A DNA stretch of 64,000 nucleotides from positions 130,352,200-130,416,199 of the forward strand of contig CM045770.1 of NCBI GenBank assembly GCA_025200525.1, in the 5' to 3' direction. Below, in pieces: positions 10,947-22,274 of the stretch. Every line of letters starts with the position of its first letter. The stretch's first letter is position 1. The position numbers and the translations under genes are program-made. The notes below the pieces were generated by a model. It was not told the DNA's origin. It searched no databases and worked only from the letters and a program-made list of their open reading frames with translations. The DNA is from Camellia lanceoleosa (Eukaryota; Streptophyta; Magnoliopsida; Ericales; Theaceae).

Positions 10947-11363
10947 ATGTTGAGAAAAATTAGGTTAGTTGATTGACATGTGGTCTGATTTTGGTTTACC
11001 AGTGCATGCTCTGGAGTGATGTTTTCTCATCAGTCTAATGAGTGGCTCAGGGGATTAGTATGGCTGTTGTTTTGATTGTGTTAGTGTTGCGGCATTAGTT
11101 TTTTTTATTTTCATTGTTGGTTGTGTTGCTGCTGGTAGTATGCTGTTGGGGGGCTGGTAGTTTGTTCACTTGTTATGTTTGGTTGGTTACTCACCACCTT
11201 GATGCGATGCTGCAAATGATTGGACTTGTTCTATGGTGCGAACTTAGTTAGGATCATATTACGTAGCTTTGATGCTTTTGCATCCATCATCTTTATTGAT
11301 GTATGGTGTATCTTATTATTCATCAATAAAATTTCTTTTTGCTGATCAAAAAATAAAAAAAAG

Positions 11364-11620
11364 AAGAGATAAAAATGACATTTATACTCATTTGTATTGT
11401 ACGAAGCCACTTTTGCTTCATGTGCCTCGTAGTCTTTATCATTCATCTCCTTGGTTGAGATTTTGATTGGGTTCTTTTCGGTAAGAACATAAACAACTTT
11501 CAAAAGGCTGAGGTAAAAAAGAAATTTTCCTTTCTACCTTTTAAAATGAACTCCCTTGAACTTAAAAAGCTTGTTGAGATCTCTGATTCCATTATTGACT
11601 TTTTTTAGTACTTGTTCCAT
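11364..11620 (-). pseudogene. copia X Gag N-terminus (stop codon)
   Basis: Starting at the ATG whose complement is at 11618-11620 the frame reads MEQVLKKVNNGIRDLNKL and FKGVHFKR, a stop, then KGKFLFYLSLLKVVYVLTEK, DKDYEAHEAKVASYN, up to the target duplication of the LINE. The next residues are found across the LINE at 9987 downwards ([19 protein letters not shown]). The two halves are the same Gag domain, which confirms the LINE landed in this gene. The stop sits where copia Gags usually have a tryptophan (as in copia Y, where it is also a stop). Confidence 0.8.
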
Positions 11621-11637
11621 TTTGGTCTCCTTAAAAT

Positions 11638-12190
11638 TGTTGGTGAAAATACCAGAAGAATTATATTTTATTGAGAAATAATGCAAAAAAATGAGATACA
11701 AATAGATCAGACTGAGGTACGGATATCTTGTCTTCTTTAAGGAGATCAAGCCCACTACGGTAAGAAGAACCCAACTACCAATGCAGCAGTCACTAAACTA
11801 TGGCTTGTCCCCTCTAGGATATAACAATCCAACCATTTATCGTATGGTTCAGGCCAACTTTGTACAAAATGGTGAACCCAAAACCCCACCAAGAAAAACA
11901 CCATTCTTTGGTTAGTAATCTCTTAAGTGTAAAAAGAGTTGGAGTAGGAATGAGTAGATAAGAGGAATAATTTATAGGCCACCAGGACATTACAAATTAT
12001 ACCAAAAAATAATGACTATTAAATTAGAGAAAAGGGAGAGTCCCATAACTTCTAAATACTAACTCACCACCAACACCCATGACTTTTCAATAATCTTCAT
12101 TCATGGACAAGACACAAAATCACTAAAAATAATTAAATAAATAAAAGATATTAAAATAGTCCAATATACTATACATATGGATTCCTAACA
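11638..12190 (-). repeat. probable 5' LTR of copia X
   Basis: Read on the minus strand it starts TGTTAGGAATCC at 12190, has a TATA motif CCTATAAATTA (11968-11978) and an AATAAA-like site near 11665-11675, and ends CACCAACA at 11638. Bounds rest on TG...CA ends and on position just upstream of gag; the second LTR is not in the window, so the right-hand limit is uncertain and the leader before the gag ATG would be only 17 bases. Confidence 0.5.
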
Positions 12191-13262
12191 TGTTTGTAAT
12201 TCATTTGAATTGATAGCATTGCTTATGATATATTGGGCCCAATGTATATATTTTGTTTTTAATTAAAAAAATAAAAAGGAGCAGCGTGTTTAACGTGTGG
12301 TTAACTAATTTTAAAAAGGCAATATTTTATGTGGTTGTTGGCCAAATGGGAGATACATTAATAGGGGTAATTCTTAAGTGTACAAATATATATATTATAT
12401 ATTTGTATAAATTCATATAAATATATGTAAGTTATTTATAAAGTTGTATAAATTTTCACAAATATATGTAAGTTAACTCATAAAAATTTGAGAAATCACA
12501 ACTTATGTATATTTATGAGAACTTACGCAATTTTGTGAGGTAATTTATGTATATTTGTGAGAACTTACACGCATAATATATACCTTGCACGCCTAAACAC
12601 TTTCCAATATAATTTAGTTCATAAAATCATCACCAAAAACTTTAAAAATAAGAAATATAAAACACAACTATCAGTAGAAATTGGATAAAGTGTGTCGTTT
12701 GTTTCTGTACGAGAAAACTATGATATATGGTACCAAGGTATATACTTTTTTTTTTCTTATTAAAAAAAGAAAAATGAAAAAACAGAGCAGGATGTTAAAC
12801 GTGTGGTTGATTAATTTTAAAAATACAATATTTTTATATGATTGTTGACCAGATTTGAAATAAATTACTAATATTATATTTCATATTTCCTATTTTTTTA
12901 AATTTTTGGTGATGATCCTACATACGGCAACTAAATTATAAATTGAATCAAGTGTGTGGTTTGTTTGTGTAACCATTTTCAAATCCTCACTTTGTGTTTT
13001 CTATGCTCTTTACTTCTTGTGATCATATTTAGGGTTGGGGGAAGGACTTAAAATGTACACTTTATAGTCTATGCAGCACATGGTGTGCTCCTCTAATCTC
13101 TATACAAAAAATTAGAAGATAGGTTCTTATTTCTTGTTTTTGAATTTTCTTCTATTTCCAAGGTTTGTGAAGATTTAGATATACACAATTTTATCCTTGT
13201 ATATAAAAAGACTCTATTACAAAAAAAGAGAGAGAAAGAGAGTAATCAAAAGAAGCGAGAAA
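12191..13262. other. AT-rich spacer with a decayed internal duplication
   Basis: I find no gene. Two segments resemble each other: about 12235-12350 and 12740-12865 share AACGTGTGGTT and neighbouring blocks (TTTTAAAAA, CAATATTTTATATG-like), and about 12670-12710 and 12935-12985 share AAGTGTGTGGTTTGTTT-like sequence. Between them, 12380-12570 contains inverted and direct copies of TATGTAAGTT / GAACTTACG and TTATGTATATTTGTGAG. It sits upstream of the NLR remnant and may include its old promoter. Confidence 0.45.
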
Positions 13263-13799
13263 ATGTGTGTAGACATTGCTATTTTCATTGCAGGGAAAAT
13301 TGGGAGAAACATTATCGGTCCAATTTGGAATGAGCTTTCCTATGTGAAAGACTAGGAAGACAGCATAGAGAAGTTCAAAAATCATTTTGAGAGCCTGAGG
13401 AGTGCAACAACTCCACTGCAACAATTGCTTGACAAGGCCAAACGAATTGAACAAGTCATCCCAATTGATAATGATCAAATGGAGCGGTGGCAGACACGCG
13501 TGGATGCCATCAACGAAGGGGCTAGGGTATTTTTCGTGAACGAAGCTAGAGCAAACGATGGATGCTTTTATGGATTGTGTCGGAATCTAATGTCACTTTA
13601 CTCGCTCAACAAGCTAGCAAAGGAGAAGACACAAGTTATAACCGAACTCCAACATGAATTTGAGAAGTTCAAGAAGGTGTTGTCTAGTGGACCAATATTA
13701 GGAGCAATACAATCTATAGCCATCAAATTTCTAAGGACTTCAAATTCAAGATGCCTAATTTCTAGAGAAGAGACTTGTTGGAGCTTTGAAAGATTTTAA
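13263..13799 (+). pseudogene. CC-NB-LRR resistance gene, N-terminal fragment (pseudogene)
   Basis: From the ATG at 13263 the frame reads MCVDIAIFIAGKIG, GPIWNELSYVKD, then TAG at 13353-13355, then EDSIEKFKNHFESLRSA, LLDKAKRIEQVIP, RWQTRVDAINEGARVFF, CYGLCRNLMSLYSLNKLAKEK-like sequence and VITELQHEFEKFKK. These blocks are the coiled-coil N-terminus of plant CNL proteins of the RPS2/RPS5/At4g27190 type, intracellular immune receptors. The frame ends at 13799 after apparent shifts near 13725, before any NB-ARC P-loop. About 180 residues remain where a full CNL has around 900 or more. It is the only clear host-gene relic in the window and cannot encode a working receptor. Confidence 0.75.
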
Positions 13800-13840
13800 A
13801 AAATAAAATAAATAAGTATGATAAGAATACAAGGATTTAG

Positions 13841-15573
13841 TAAACATTTTACTTATGAGAGCTCGGGAGTTGGGGCTGCTAAAAGGAGTAGTTTTTGGTG
13901 ATAATAATGTGGTTGTGTCACATCTTCAATTTGCAGATGATTCTCTGTTGTTTTGTGATGCTGTATGGTCAGAAGTGCTTAATTTAAAAAGGATCCTTAG
14001 GTGTTTTGAAATTGTTTTAGGGCTTAAAATAAATTACCACAAAAGTGTAATTTGTGGGTTTGGTATCTCTGAATCTGTGCTCTATGAGTTTGCAGGTATG
14101 CTAAATTGTAAAGTTAAGTCAGCACCAATCAAGTATCTGGGGTTGCCATTGGGAGCAAGCCCCCATAGAAAGTTGATCTGGAAGCCTGTCTTGGACAAGA
14201 TAAAGCTCAGGCTTGTTTGTTGGAAGAGAAGATTTCTCTCCTTTGCAGGAAGATTAACACTAATTAAATCAGTGTTATCTAGTCTGCCGGTGCACTATCT
14301 CTCTCTGTTCAAAATTCCAAAAGGGATAGCAAAAGAAATTGAAAAGTTACAAGCCTCATTCCTATGGGGTGGAGCTGAACTTAAGAGGAAAGTTTATCTA
14401 GTGAGATGGGATGAGGTAACTAAAAGTACTAAGCAAGGGGGATTGGGTGTTAGAAGAATCAGAGACAAGAATGTTTGTTTATTAATTAAGTGGTGGTGGA
14501 GGTATGCCAATGAGGAACAAGCTCTATGGAAGCAGGTGTTAGTCTGCAAATACAAAGCTGAAGGTGGAAACTGGCGTCCAGATATTCATTTAGGAGTTAG
14601 AGTATCCAAGATTTGGGGTGATATATTGGTGGCAGCAAATCAAAAAGTCAGCCTTCTGCAATTTTATATTAATAACCTTCAGATTAGAGTGGGTAATGGT
14701 TGTAGAGTTTCCTTCTGGCATGATTGCTGGACTGGTGGAGTTAGCCTTAAAGAATCTTTTGCTAGATTGTTCAGGTTGTCAAATGAGAAGGATGGGACTC
14801 TCAGGGATTATGCTGATAAAAGGGGTAACTCTGAAAATTGGGTGATTAGCTTTAGAAGGGCCTTGTTTCAATGGGAACAAGAAGAGCTCCTCAATTTGAA
14901 CCTCTATACCAGACCTGGTCCTATTTTGAATTTGCTTGTGAAAGACAGAGTACTCTGGTTAGCTTCCAAATCTGGTCAATCTTTTGTCTCAACCTTATAC
15001 AAGCATACTGATTTTGAGCATGGTGAAGTCAATAACTCTAGCAGATTAGTGTGGATCAAGTACCTTACACCTAAAGTTCAATTTTTTGGATGGCTAGCAT
15101 GGAAGCATAAGGTAAAAACTTCAGTGTTCTTACACAGAATTGGTGTGCTGGAGGATAGTGCTGCCACTGTATGTATTTTTCTGCAAAGCTGGACAAGAAA
15201 CAGTTGAACATGTGCTTATCTGGTGTCCTTCGATCTGGAGAGTTTGGACTGGTCTCCTGCAATGGTGGGGAGCTCTTTGGGTAGTGCCTCAAACTGTTGA
15301 TGGCTTACTGCAGTGATGGGCTGGGAACAAGTTCATGAAAGCTGAAAAAATAATTTGGAATGCTATCCCCTTGGTGGCTCTCTGGTCCATTTGGAAGCAC
15401 CGGAATGAGTGCATCTTCCAAGATACTCAACCTAACATGGAAGAACTTCTTGAAGTTATCATTGTTAGGCTTGCAATTTGGTTAAAATCCACGTCCAGGG
15501 ATTTTCTTTTTTCTGTAACTGATTTTCTGCATAACCTGGAGCAAATCAGATTTTGTTTGGGTAGGAGAATGTA
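13841..15573 (+). pseudogene. LINE ORF2, RT second half and zinc-binding domain
   Basis: The copy opens just before the RT active-site block, reading VSHLQFADDSLLFCD, then LRCFEIVLGLKINYHKS, KYLGLPLGASP, WKRRFLSFAGRLTLIKSVL, ASFLWGGAELKRKVYLVRWDEV and the RVT zinc-binding region. The frame is open to about 15160, then shifts: the zinc motif and the HVLIW, WAGNK and WNAIPLVALWSIWKHRNECIF blocks continue in another frame to LEQIRFCLGRRM and a stop at 15573, with one more stop near 15316. The endonuclease and first RT motifs were never copied. Confidence 0.85.
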
Positions 15574-15962
15574 AGGTTGTATTATCTAAAGGGTTGTGAG
15601 TTGGAACCTGTGTGAGTTGGAACCTGTGTGAGTGTATCAAGGTGAGAGTGCAATTTGGATGAGATCTCATTTCAGTGGTGCATCATTCTCAGTTAACGAT
15701 GTTGTCTTTAATTTTAAGCCAGTTAAGAGGTGTTTTGGGTCTTAATAAGAAAGTGTGGCAGGGTGGAGGTGGGCTGCTGTTGGTGCTGTGTTTCTGTTGA
15801 TTAGTGTTAGTTTTGTTTGAAGAGCTACTGAGAAAGGTGTGATAAGGTGTGTCACAGGGGAGTCTGTTCTGCCTGAAGCTGTACCTGTTTTGGTGGGTTG
15901 CAGAGGGTTTTGTTGGTTCTGTTATGCTGTGCTCTGACTGTGATCTGATATGTTGAAGTTTA
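15574..15962 (+). other. LINE copy 2 3' UTR, first part
   Basis: Non-coding G/T-rich sequence like the 3' UTRs of the other LINEs. It contains a short tandem repeat TGTGAGTTGGAACC at about 15596-15625. It continues after copia Y at 23270. Confidence 0.7.
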
Positions 15963-16954
15963 TGTTGGAACAATCTTCTGTGTAAATAAAATAACTTGAA
16001 ATAATTCAAACAAAATAAATAAATAACATACCGAATTTATTTCGTTGAACCGAATAAATAATTTAAGACCAAGTCAAGTGTGTGACACTCTGTCCTTAAG
16101 ACAGATTCGCCCCGCTACGGTGCTTACGGTTGAATGGCGTCTATCTCCCAGGATACAATGATCTTCACAAATTTATAAAAGCACTTCAAATAAATTTGTT
16201 CAGCGACCGAAACCTGTGAACTATACTCTCTTTAATTTATTCTAAAACTAAATATGAAGAATAATGCACTAAAAGAAAATGGATAACAAAGAGACAAGAA
16301 TTTCAGACTCAATTTTCGGATTGCAAAATCAGATTTACGGACTGGTTTTCATTTCGGATCCAAAGGAGTGTTGAAAAAGATTGTATATATATAGGCAAAC
16401 AAAGTCCTCGTATAGGTGCAACCAATTTAAATGAACAGATGCACTCTCTCAATGAACAGGTGCACAAGAGTATTCAAATAATCTTGACGGTTGTACCAAA
16501 ATTCAAAAAGGTAACCGTTGGTCAAACGCAAGAAGAGTTTGGAACTTTATTAAAAAACTATTAGAAATATATATATATATATATAACTAATGGAAAACAA
16601 CTATTAAACTATTTTGAATAGTTTAATCATTTTTTAAGAAGTCACAATTTGAATTTAGAATTAAATTAAATTCTCATAATTATAAATTTTAGGAAACCAC
16701 TTAGGAATCCAAAATTTAAATTTAGAATTAAATTAAATTCCCACAATAATTTTTATTGAAAAATTCAAATGAATTTTATCTAAAAAATTAATGTTAGATC
16801 CGAAAACGACGTTAACTTCCCATTCACTCATAAATGGTTTTGACGTTCCGTCTTCACCGTGTGACCTGCCATGCGGCAAGAAACACTTCACCTCTTCGGA
16901 CCCACTCAAATTGAGCTAAAAAAAATATGCCTATATTAAACCATTTTTCTAACA
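15963..16954 (-). repeat. copia Y 3' LTR
   Basis: TG...CA-ended LTR with a TATA motif (minus strand CCTATATATATAC, about 16384-16395). Two internal direct copies of GAATTTAGAATTAAATTAAAT lie at about 16652-16674 and 16712-16735. A polypurine tract (minus strand GTGGGGGAT, 16955-16963) abuts its upstream edge. Confidence 0.9.
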
Positions 16955-17536
16955 ATCCCCCACATGAATGGAATTTGACGGAGAGAAAATGCAACAACAT
17001 GATCTAATCAGAGAGTACAGAAATTGGAAATATTCTGCAAAGGATAGGTAGCTTTTGGCTTTGAACCTTCCCTTGTGAGACACTATCGGATTTACTAGCT
17101 AACCAGTGAACATAATGTCTTGAACTGTTCAGCCGTTTGTGTAAACCAAGACAATAGAACTCACACAGTATATTCCTGCATACGCTTTAGTTCTCACTAT
17201 TGTGTTCATTTTGGCCCTGAACAACCTTGTCTTTCATGAGTGCTCTAGAGAATTGTAGCCCTTCACAAATCTCATAGAACCGGCCCAGTTCACACTCATA
17301 TAGGTGATTCTTTTGAAAAGTATCCTGCCATACTCCACTAGGTTTACCTAGATATAAGAATCATTAAAAGTATTACTTAACCTAAATCGCTGCAGACATC
17401 ACTTATTTCATCATAGAAATGGGTAGGAGTTGGACTCCACAGTGATCCTTCTGAGTCAATCATAACTCGGTTGTCCCTTTGAACCTAGATCTTAGGATCT
17501 CCAGTCAACTAGGTTGGGTTGCCGTTGTGGTAACTC
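16955..17536 (-). other. copia Y 3' untranslated region
   Basis: About 580 bp between the pol stop and the 3' LTR, with no family-like frame. The polypurine tract next to the LTR is the only recognisable signal. Confidence 0.6.
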
Positions 17537-18853
17537 TTATTTAATAGGCTTAAGTCCCATTCCCCCCGATGAATTCTCAACTAACTCTCTTGCTAACCCC
17601 TTGGTTAGTGGATCCGCTATCTTGTCTTTAGACTTAACATATTCTATGGAAATAATTCCATTAGAGAGTAGTTGTCTCACGGTGTTATGTCGACGACGTA
17701 TGTGTCGTGACTTACCATTATACATATGACTCTGTGCTCTACCAATTGCTGATTGACTATCACAATGTATGCATATAGCAGGCACCGGTTTTGGCCAAAT
17801 TGGAATATCTTCAAGGAAGTGGTGAAGCCATTCTGCTTCTTCCCCTGCTTTGTCTAAGGCTATGAATTCTGATTCCATAGTAGACCTAGCAATACAAGTC
17901 TGTTTGGAAGATTTCCAAGATATAACCGCCCCACCAAGAGTAAAGACATACCCACTGGTGGATTTTGAGTCTCTAGTATCCGATATCCAATTTGCATCAC
18001 AGTATCCTTCAAGTACTGCTAGATATCTAGTATAATGAAGCCCAATGTTACGAGTAAATCGGAGATATCTTAGAACCCTTATAATTTCTTTCCAGTGTTC
18101 TACTCCCGGATTACTCGTATATCTACTTAATTTACTTACTGCATAAGCTATATCTGGGCGAGTGCAGTTCATCAAGTACATTAAGCTTCCAATAATTTGG
18201 GCATACTCTAATTGAGAAATACTTTCCTGTATATTCTTAGAAAGATACAAATTAACATCTACAGGAGTTCTAGCAAGATGATCATCATCTTTGCTGAATT
18301 TGTCAAGTATTTTCTCAATGTAATGAGATTGTGACAAAGTATAACCTTCTGATGTTTTGGTAATTTTCATACCAAGAATTACATCAGCAATGCCCATGTC
18401 CTTCATGTCAAAATGTTTATTCAACATTTTCTTGGTAGTTTTAATCATGTCATTATTACTACTTATGATGAGCATATCATCTACATAAAGACATATAATG
18501 ACATAACCTTTGTCTGTGTTTTTAATATAAACACATTTGTCACACTCATTAATTTTAAAACTATTTGACATCATTGCCTTGTCAAATTTCTCATGCCATT
18601 GCTTTGCGGCTTGTTTTAAACCATATAATGATTTAACCAATTTACACACTTTCTTTTCTTTCCCTGGAATAGAAAACCCTTCTGGTTGTTCCATGTAAAT
18701 TTCTTCATTTAACTCACCATTTAAGAAAGCGGTTTTAACATCCATTTGATGAATTTCTAGATTGTATAGAGATGCAATGCCAATTAGCATTCTAATGGAT
18801 GTTATTCTAGTAACCGGTGAGTATGTGTCAAAGTAATCTAGACCTTCTTTCTA
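17537..18853 (-). pseudogene. copia Y reverse transcriptase and RNase H
   Basis: A long frame, open after an in-frame TAG at 18851-18853 (in the family VVKGFRQKEG block, at the position normally Gln). It reads [39 protein letters not shown], the active site [32 protein letters not shown], then RNase H landmarks [65 protein letters not shown] and [11 protein letters not shown]. It ends at GMGLKPIK. The catalytic residues look intact; only the upstream stop and shifts separate it from the rest of pol. Confidence 0.9.
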
Positions 18854-20640
18854 TCTAAAACCTTTGACTACAAGTCTTGCCTTGTATTTGTCGATTGATC
18901 CATCTGCTTTCAATTTTCTTTTGAAAATCCACTTGTACCCCAAGAGGTTTACAACCTGGTGGCAAATCCACCAATTCCCAAGTGTGATTTTGCAAGATGG
19001 ATTCAACTTCATCAAGGATGCTTCTTTCCATAAAGGAGCTTCAGGACTGGACATAGCCTCTTTAAAGGTTAAAGGCTCATTTTCTAACAAATATGTTAGA
19101 AAATCTGGACCAAATGATTTTGAGGTTCTAGCACGTTTACTACGCCTAGGTTCCTCTTCCTCATTTTGATCTAACTCTTGTTCTTGATCATGTTCTTGAT
19201 CCTGACTAGTAATGGCATCATGAGATCTTTTATTATTACTGGTCTCTTGTCCAGTCTTCTTTGGAAATACATGTTCAAAGAATGATGCATTCCTTGACTC
19301 AATAATAGTATTTACATGTATTTCGGTATGTTCTGATTTATGAATCAAAAACCGATATGCACTACTATTCTTAGCATAACCAATGAAAATGCAATCAATG
19401 GTCTTAGGACCTATCTTAGTCTTTTTAGGACTAGGAATAGCCACTTTAGCCAAACACCCCCACACTTTTAAGTATTTGTAGGATGGTACTCTTCCATGCC
19501 ACAATTCATAAAGTGTTTGATTTACTTTCTTTCGGGGTATTTTATTTAAAAAAAAATTTGCAGAAAGTATTGCTTCCCCCCACAAGTTCTGAGGTAATCC
19601 GGAACTTATTAACATGGCATTCATCATTTCTTTTAAAGTCCTATTTTTCCTTTCAGCAATTCCATTTTGCTGAGGTGAGTAAGGAGCGGTGGTTTGATGA
19701 ATTATTCCATGTTCTTTACAAAATTCACCAAAAGGTGATTCATATTCACCACCTCTATCACTTCTAAGTTTCTTGATTTTCTTACCAAGTTGATTTTCAA
19801 CTTCATTCTTATATTGAATGAAAGTTTCCAAAGCTTCATCCTTGGTTCGAATTAAATAAATATAACTATATCTAGTATAGTCATCTATAAAAGTGATTAC
19901 ATACTTTTTTCCACCTCTGGTTTGAATTGATTTAAAATCACAAATGTCACTATGAATTAATTCAAGTGGTTCCGTACTTCTTTCAATTGAATGAAAAGGA
20001 GTTTTAGATAATTTTGCCTCAACACAAATTTCACATTTATAATTTGAATCAATGTCAAATTTAGGTAAACATTCCATATTAATTAATCTACGCAAAGATC
20101 CATAATTAACATGTCCTAGTCTACCATGCCATAAATTTGAAGACTCAAGCAAGTAAGAAGAAGATGTAGTATTATTAATAACAGAGGGTACAACAGTCAT
20201 TACATTTAACTTGAAAAGGCCATCAGACATGTAACCTTTTCCTACATACATCCCATTCTTAGTAAGTACAAACTTATCACTCTCAAATACTAGCCTAAAC
20301 CCATTCTTACTCAACAAAGATCCGGAAACAAGATTCTTGCGCCGGTACATGCAGCACATTGTTGAGAGTGAGTTCCTTTCCTGATGTCATCTTGAGAACA
20401 ATTTTTCCTTGTCCTTCAACTTTGGAAGTTGAGGAGTTGCCCATAAAAAGTTGTTCACCATTGTCCACTGTACAGTAAGATGTGAACTTCTTTTTGTTGG
20501 CACAAATATGACGAGTAGCACCAGTGTCCACCCACCATTCTTTAGGATTTCCGACAAGATTTGCCTCGGAAACAGCTGCAGAAAGATTGATGTCATCTAC
20601 ACCATTGGAAATATTGTCCACTTCGGTCATATGGGCTTGA
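18854..20640 (-). pseudogene. copia Y protease and integrase
   Basis: Protease: [12 protein letters not shown] (20307-20630 frame), with the aspartate present. A small deletion near 20340, in the VLHVP block, shifts the frame. Then GAG-pre-integrase LWHGRLGHVNYGSL, a CEICVEAKLSK zinc pattern, and the integrase core with EPLELIHSDICDF, FIDDYTRYSYIYL and GIIHQTTAPYSPQQNGIAERKNRTLKEM, so all three D,D,E blocks are visible. A C-terminal variable stretch with an acidic and Gln-rich linker precedes RRSKRARTSKSFG and the RT start. The frame runs open from 20359 to the TAG at 18851-18853. Confidence 0.9.
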
Positions 20641-21538
20641 GCAGGCTTCTTGCGTGTTCTTTTCTTACTTTTGCCTTTGCTAAGGCAATCTTTGGCCCGA
20701 TGTCCCTCTTTGTCACAGATGTAACATTTGCCATTAAACTTGTACTTTTTATTATCCCCCCTTTAGAGCCTTGTAATGAACTTTCTCCAGAAGACTTACG
20801 TTTCTTGGTTTTTGAAGCATGTTCTACCACATTTGCCTTAGACTCCATAGGATTCTTACCAGCCCGCTTATCAGAATTGCGGTTGTCCTCCTCAATCCTT
20901 AAACGCACAATTAACTCGTCCATAGAAATTTCTTTGCGCTTGTGTTTAAGGTAGTTCTTGAATTCCTTCCAGCATTTGGGTAATTTTTCAATTAAAGGTT
21001 GCAACTTGAAAGGATTCACTGAGAGACATACCTTCTGCGTGAATGTCATGCAGAATGAGTTGGAAATCTTGAGCTTGGCTAATCACAGTTTTTGAATCAA
21101 CCATTACAAAATCCAGGAATCTGCCAACCACAAATTTCTTTGAGCTGGCATCTCTATTTTGTACTTTTTCTCCATCGATTCCCAAAGTTCCTTTGCTATC
21201 TTGATTGGACTGTAGACGTTGTATAATGTGTTGTCAAATCTATTCAAGACGTAATTCCGGCAAAGGAAATCGGCATGTTTCCAAGCATTAACCGCAGCAA
21301 CCATTTGCCGGTCGGTTTCATCCTCTTTCAGGATAAGAGCATCTTCACGGAGGAAACGAGGCAGGTTCAGAGTTGTAAGATAGAACAACATTTTTTGTTG
21401 TCATCTTTTAAAGTCAGTTCTTGAGAACTTCTCTGGCTTTTCACCGTGATTTACCGGTACTATCATCACAGGAGAGGGGGTTGGTGCAAACGCAGCCATC
21501 ACAGTAGTACTTGTTTGGGCATTTGTTTCAGTAGCCAT
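20627..21538 (-). pseudogene. copia Y Gag with multiple breaks
   Basis: The start ATG (complement at 21536-21538) gives MATETNAQTSTTVMAAF, then a TGA (complement 21401-21403) where the family has tryptophan before QQKMLFYL. The frame continues through ALILKEDETDRQMVAAVNAW and [13 protein letters not shown]; it shifts near 21165, again near 20995 and again at a G-run near 20755. In the last frame the CCHC knuckle (C-Y-I-C ... H ... C) is complete. At least one stop and three shifts mean no Gag is made. Confidence 0.85.
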
Positions 21539-22274
21539 CAATTCTAATTTATAAAACAAAATTATAATTAGAATTTACACTACATAGAAAATTAAACCAA
21601 ATGCACAGAATTAAATTTTCTAAAAATAAAAGAAACAAGAATGTAACTTTTATTTTCCAATTAATTTGAAAATAAAATAAAATTTTATTTAAACAAATTA
21701 ATTCCACACAGAAAATTAAATTCTATAAAATAAAAGAAATAAAAATAATAACTTTTATTTTTCCAATTAATTTGGAAATAAAATAAAATTTTATTTAACC
21801 AAATTAATTCCACACAAGAAATTAAATTCTGTAAAATAAAAGAAATAAAAATATAACTTTTATTTTTCAATTAATTTGGAAAAATAAAATTTTATTTAAC
21901 CAAATTAATTTCACACAGAAACTTAAATATCTTGTTACACTCCAATAATTAAAATCTCGAAAATGTAATTTTAATTAATGAAAACTCGTAAAATAATTTA
22001 TAAAACCCAAAATTAATTTCAAATAATTCCACAAAAATATATTCTCAATTGTTAATGACACCAAAGATCGCACTACTAGTTGTTGTCAAAGAAAAGAGAC
22101 AAGATATTACTACTATCTCACAAATAGCATATAATCACTATTTGTTTTTTCAACCAGAATATTATTTAGTAAATCCACAGAAAATAATTTTCTTTCGAAA
22201 TTATTTACGAAGAATGGAAAAAGGAAACAAACGAAAAATTCTGTAAACAGAATAATTCGAATCTATCTTAAGAT
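21539..22274 (-). repeat. copia Y leader with about three 100-bp tandem repeats
   Basis: Between the 5' LTR and gag, 21600-21915 consists of about three copies of an AT-rich unit of roughly 103 bp. Each holds AATTAATTCCACACAGAAA-like, AATAAAAGAAATAAAAAT-like, CTTTTATTTTTCCAATTAAT-like and AAATAAAATTTTATTTAA blocks. The rest (21916-22274) is AT-rich without a frame. No TGG-type primer-binding site is obvious at the LTR edge; the sequence after the LTR on the minus strand is ATCTTAAGATAGATTCG. Confidence 0.75.

Larger units (their letters stand above)
9988..11363 (+). mobile_element. L1-type LINE, 5'-truncated copy 1
   Basis: It is flanked by a perfect 15-bp target duplication AAGAGATAAAAATGA (9973-9987 and 11364-11378) and has the same 3' end as the other LINEs here (TTATTGATG, CATCAATAAAATTTC, then GATCAAAAA and an A-rich tail at 11345-11363). 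Only the very end of ORF2 and the 3' UTR are present, a typical product of incomplete target-primed reverse transcription. A CACTA-MITE piece interrupts the ORF2 end at 10682. It was inserted into the gag of copia X. Confidence 0.9.
1482..12190 (-). mobile_element. Ty1/copia retrotransposon X, degenerate and twice interrupted
   Basis: Reading leftwards from 12190 the order is LTR, gag, zinc knuckle, protease, GAG-pre-integrase, integrase, reverse transcriptase, RNase H, the canonical copia order. The body is interrupted by the gag-only LTR element at 4007-8904 and the LINE at 9988-11363. Removing each insert together with one copy of its target duplication joins matching copia halves: the pre-integrase region flanks the first and the gag reading frame flanks the second. 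Frames are broken by many stops and shifts, so it is old. The downstream LTR is missing because a gypsy LTR abuts the RNase H region at 1481/1482. Confidence 0.85.

Noticed and set aside
17514..21000. Plus-strand frames of 61-167 residues across copia Y
   Set aside because: They are antisense shadows of the well-supported minus-strand gag-pol.
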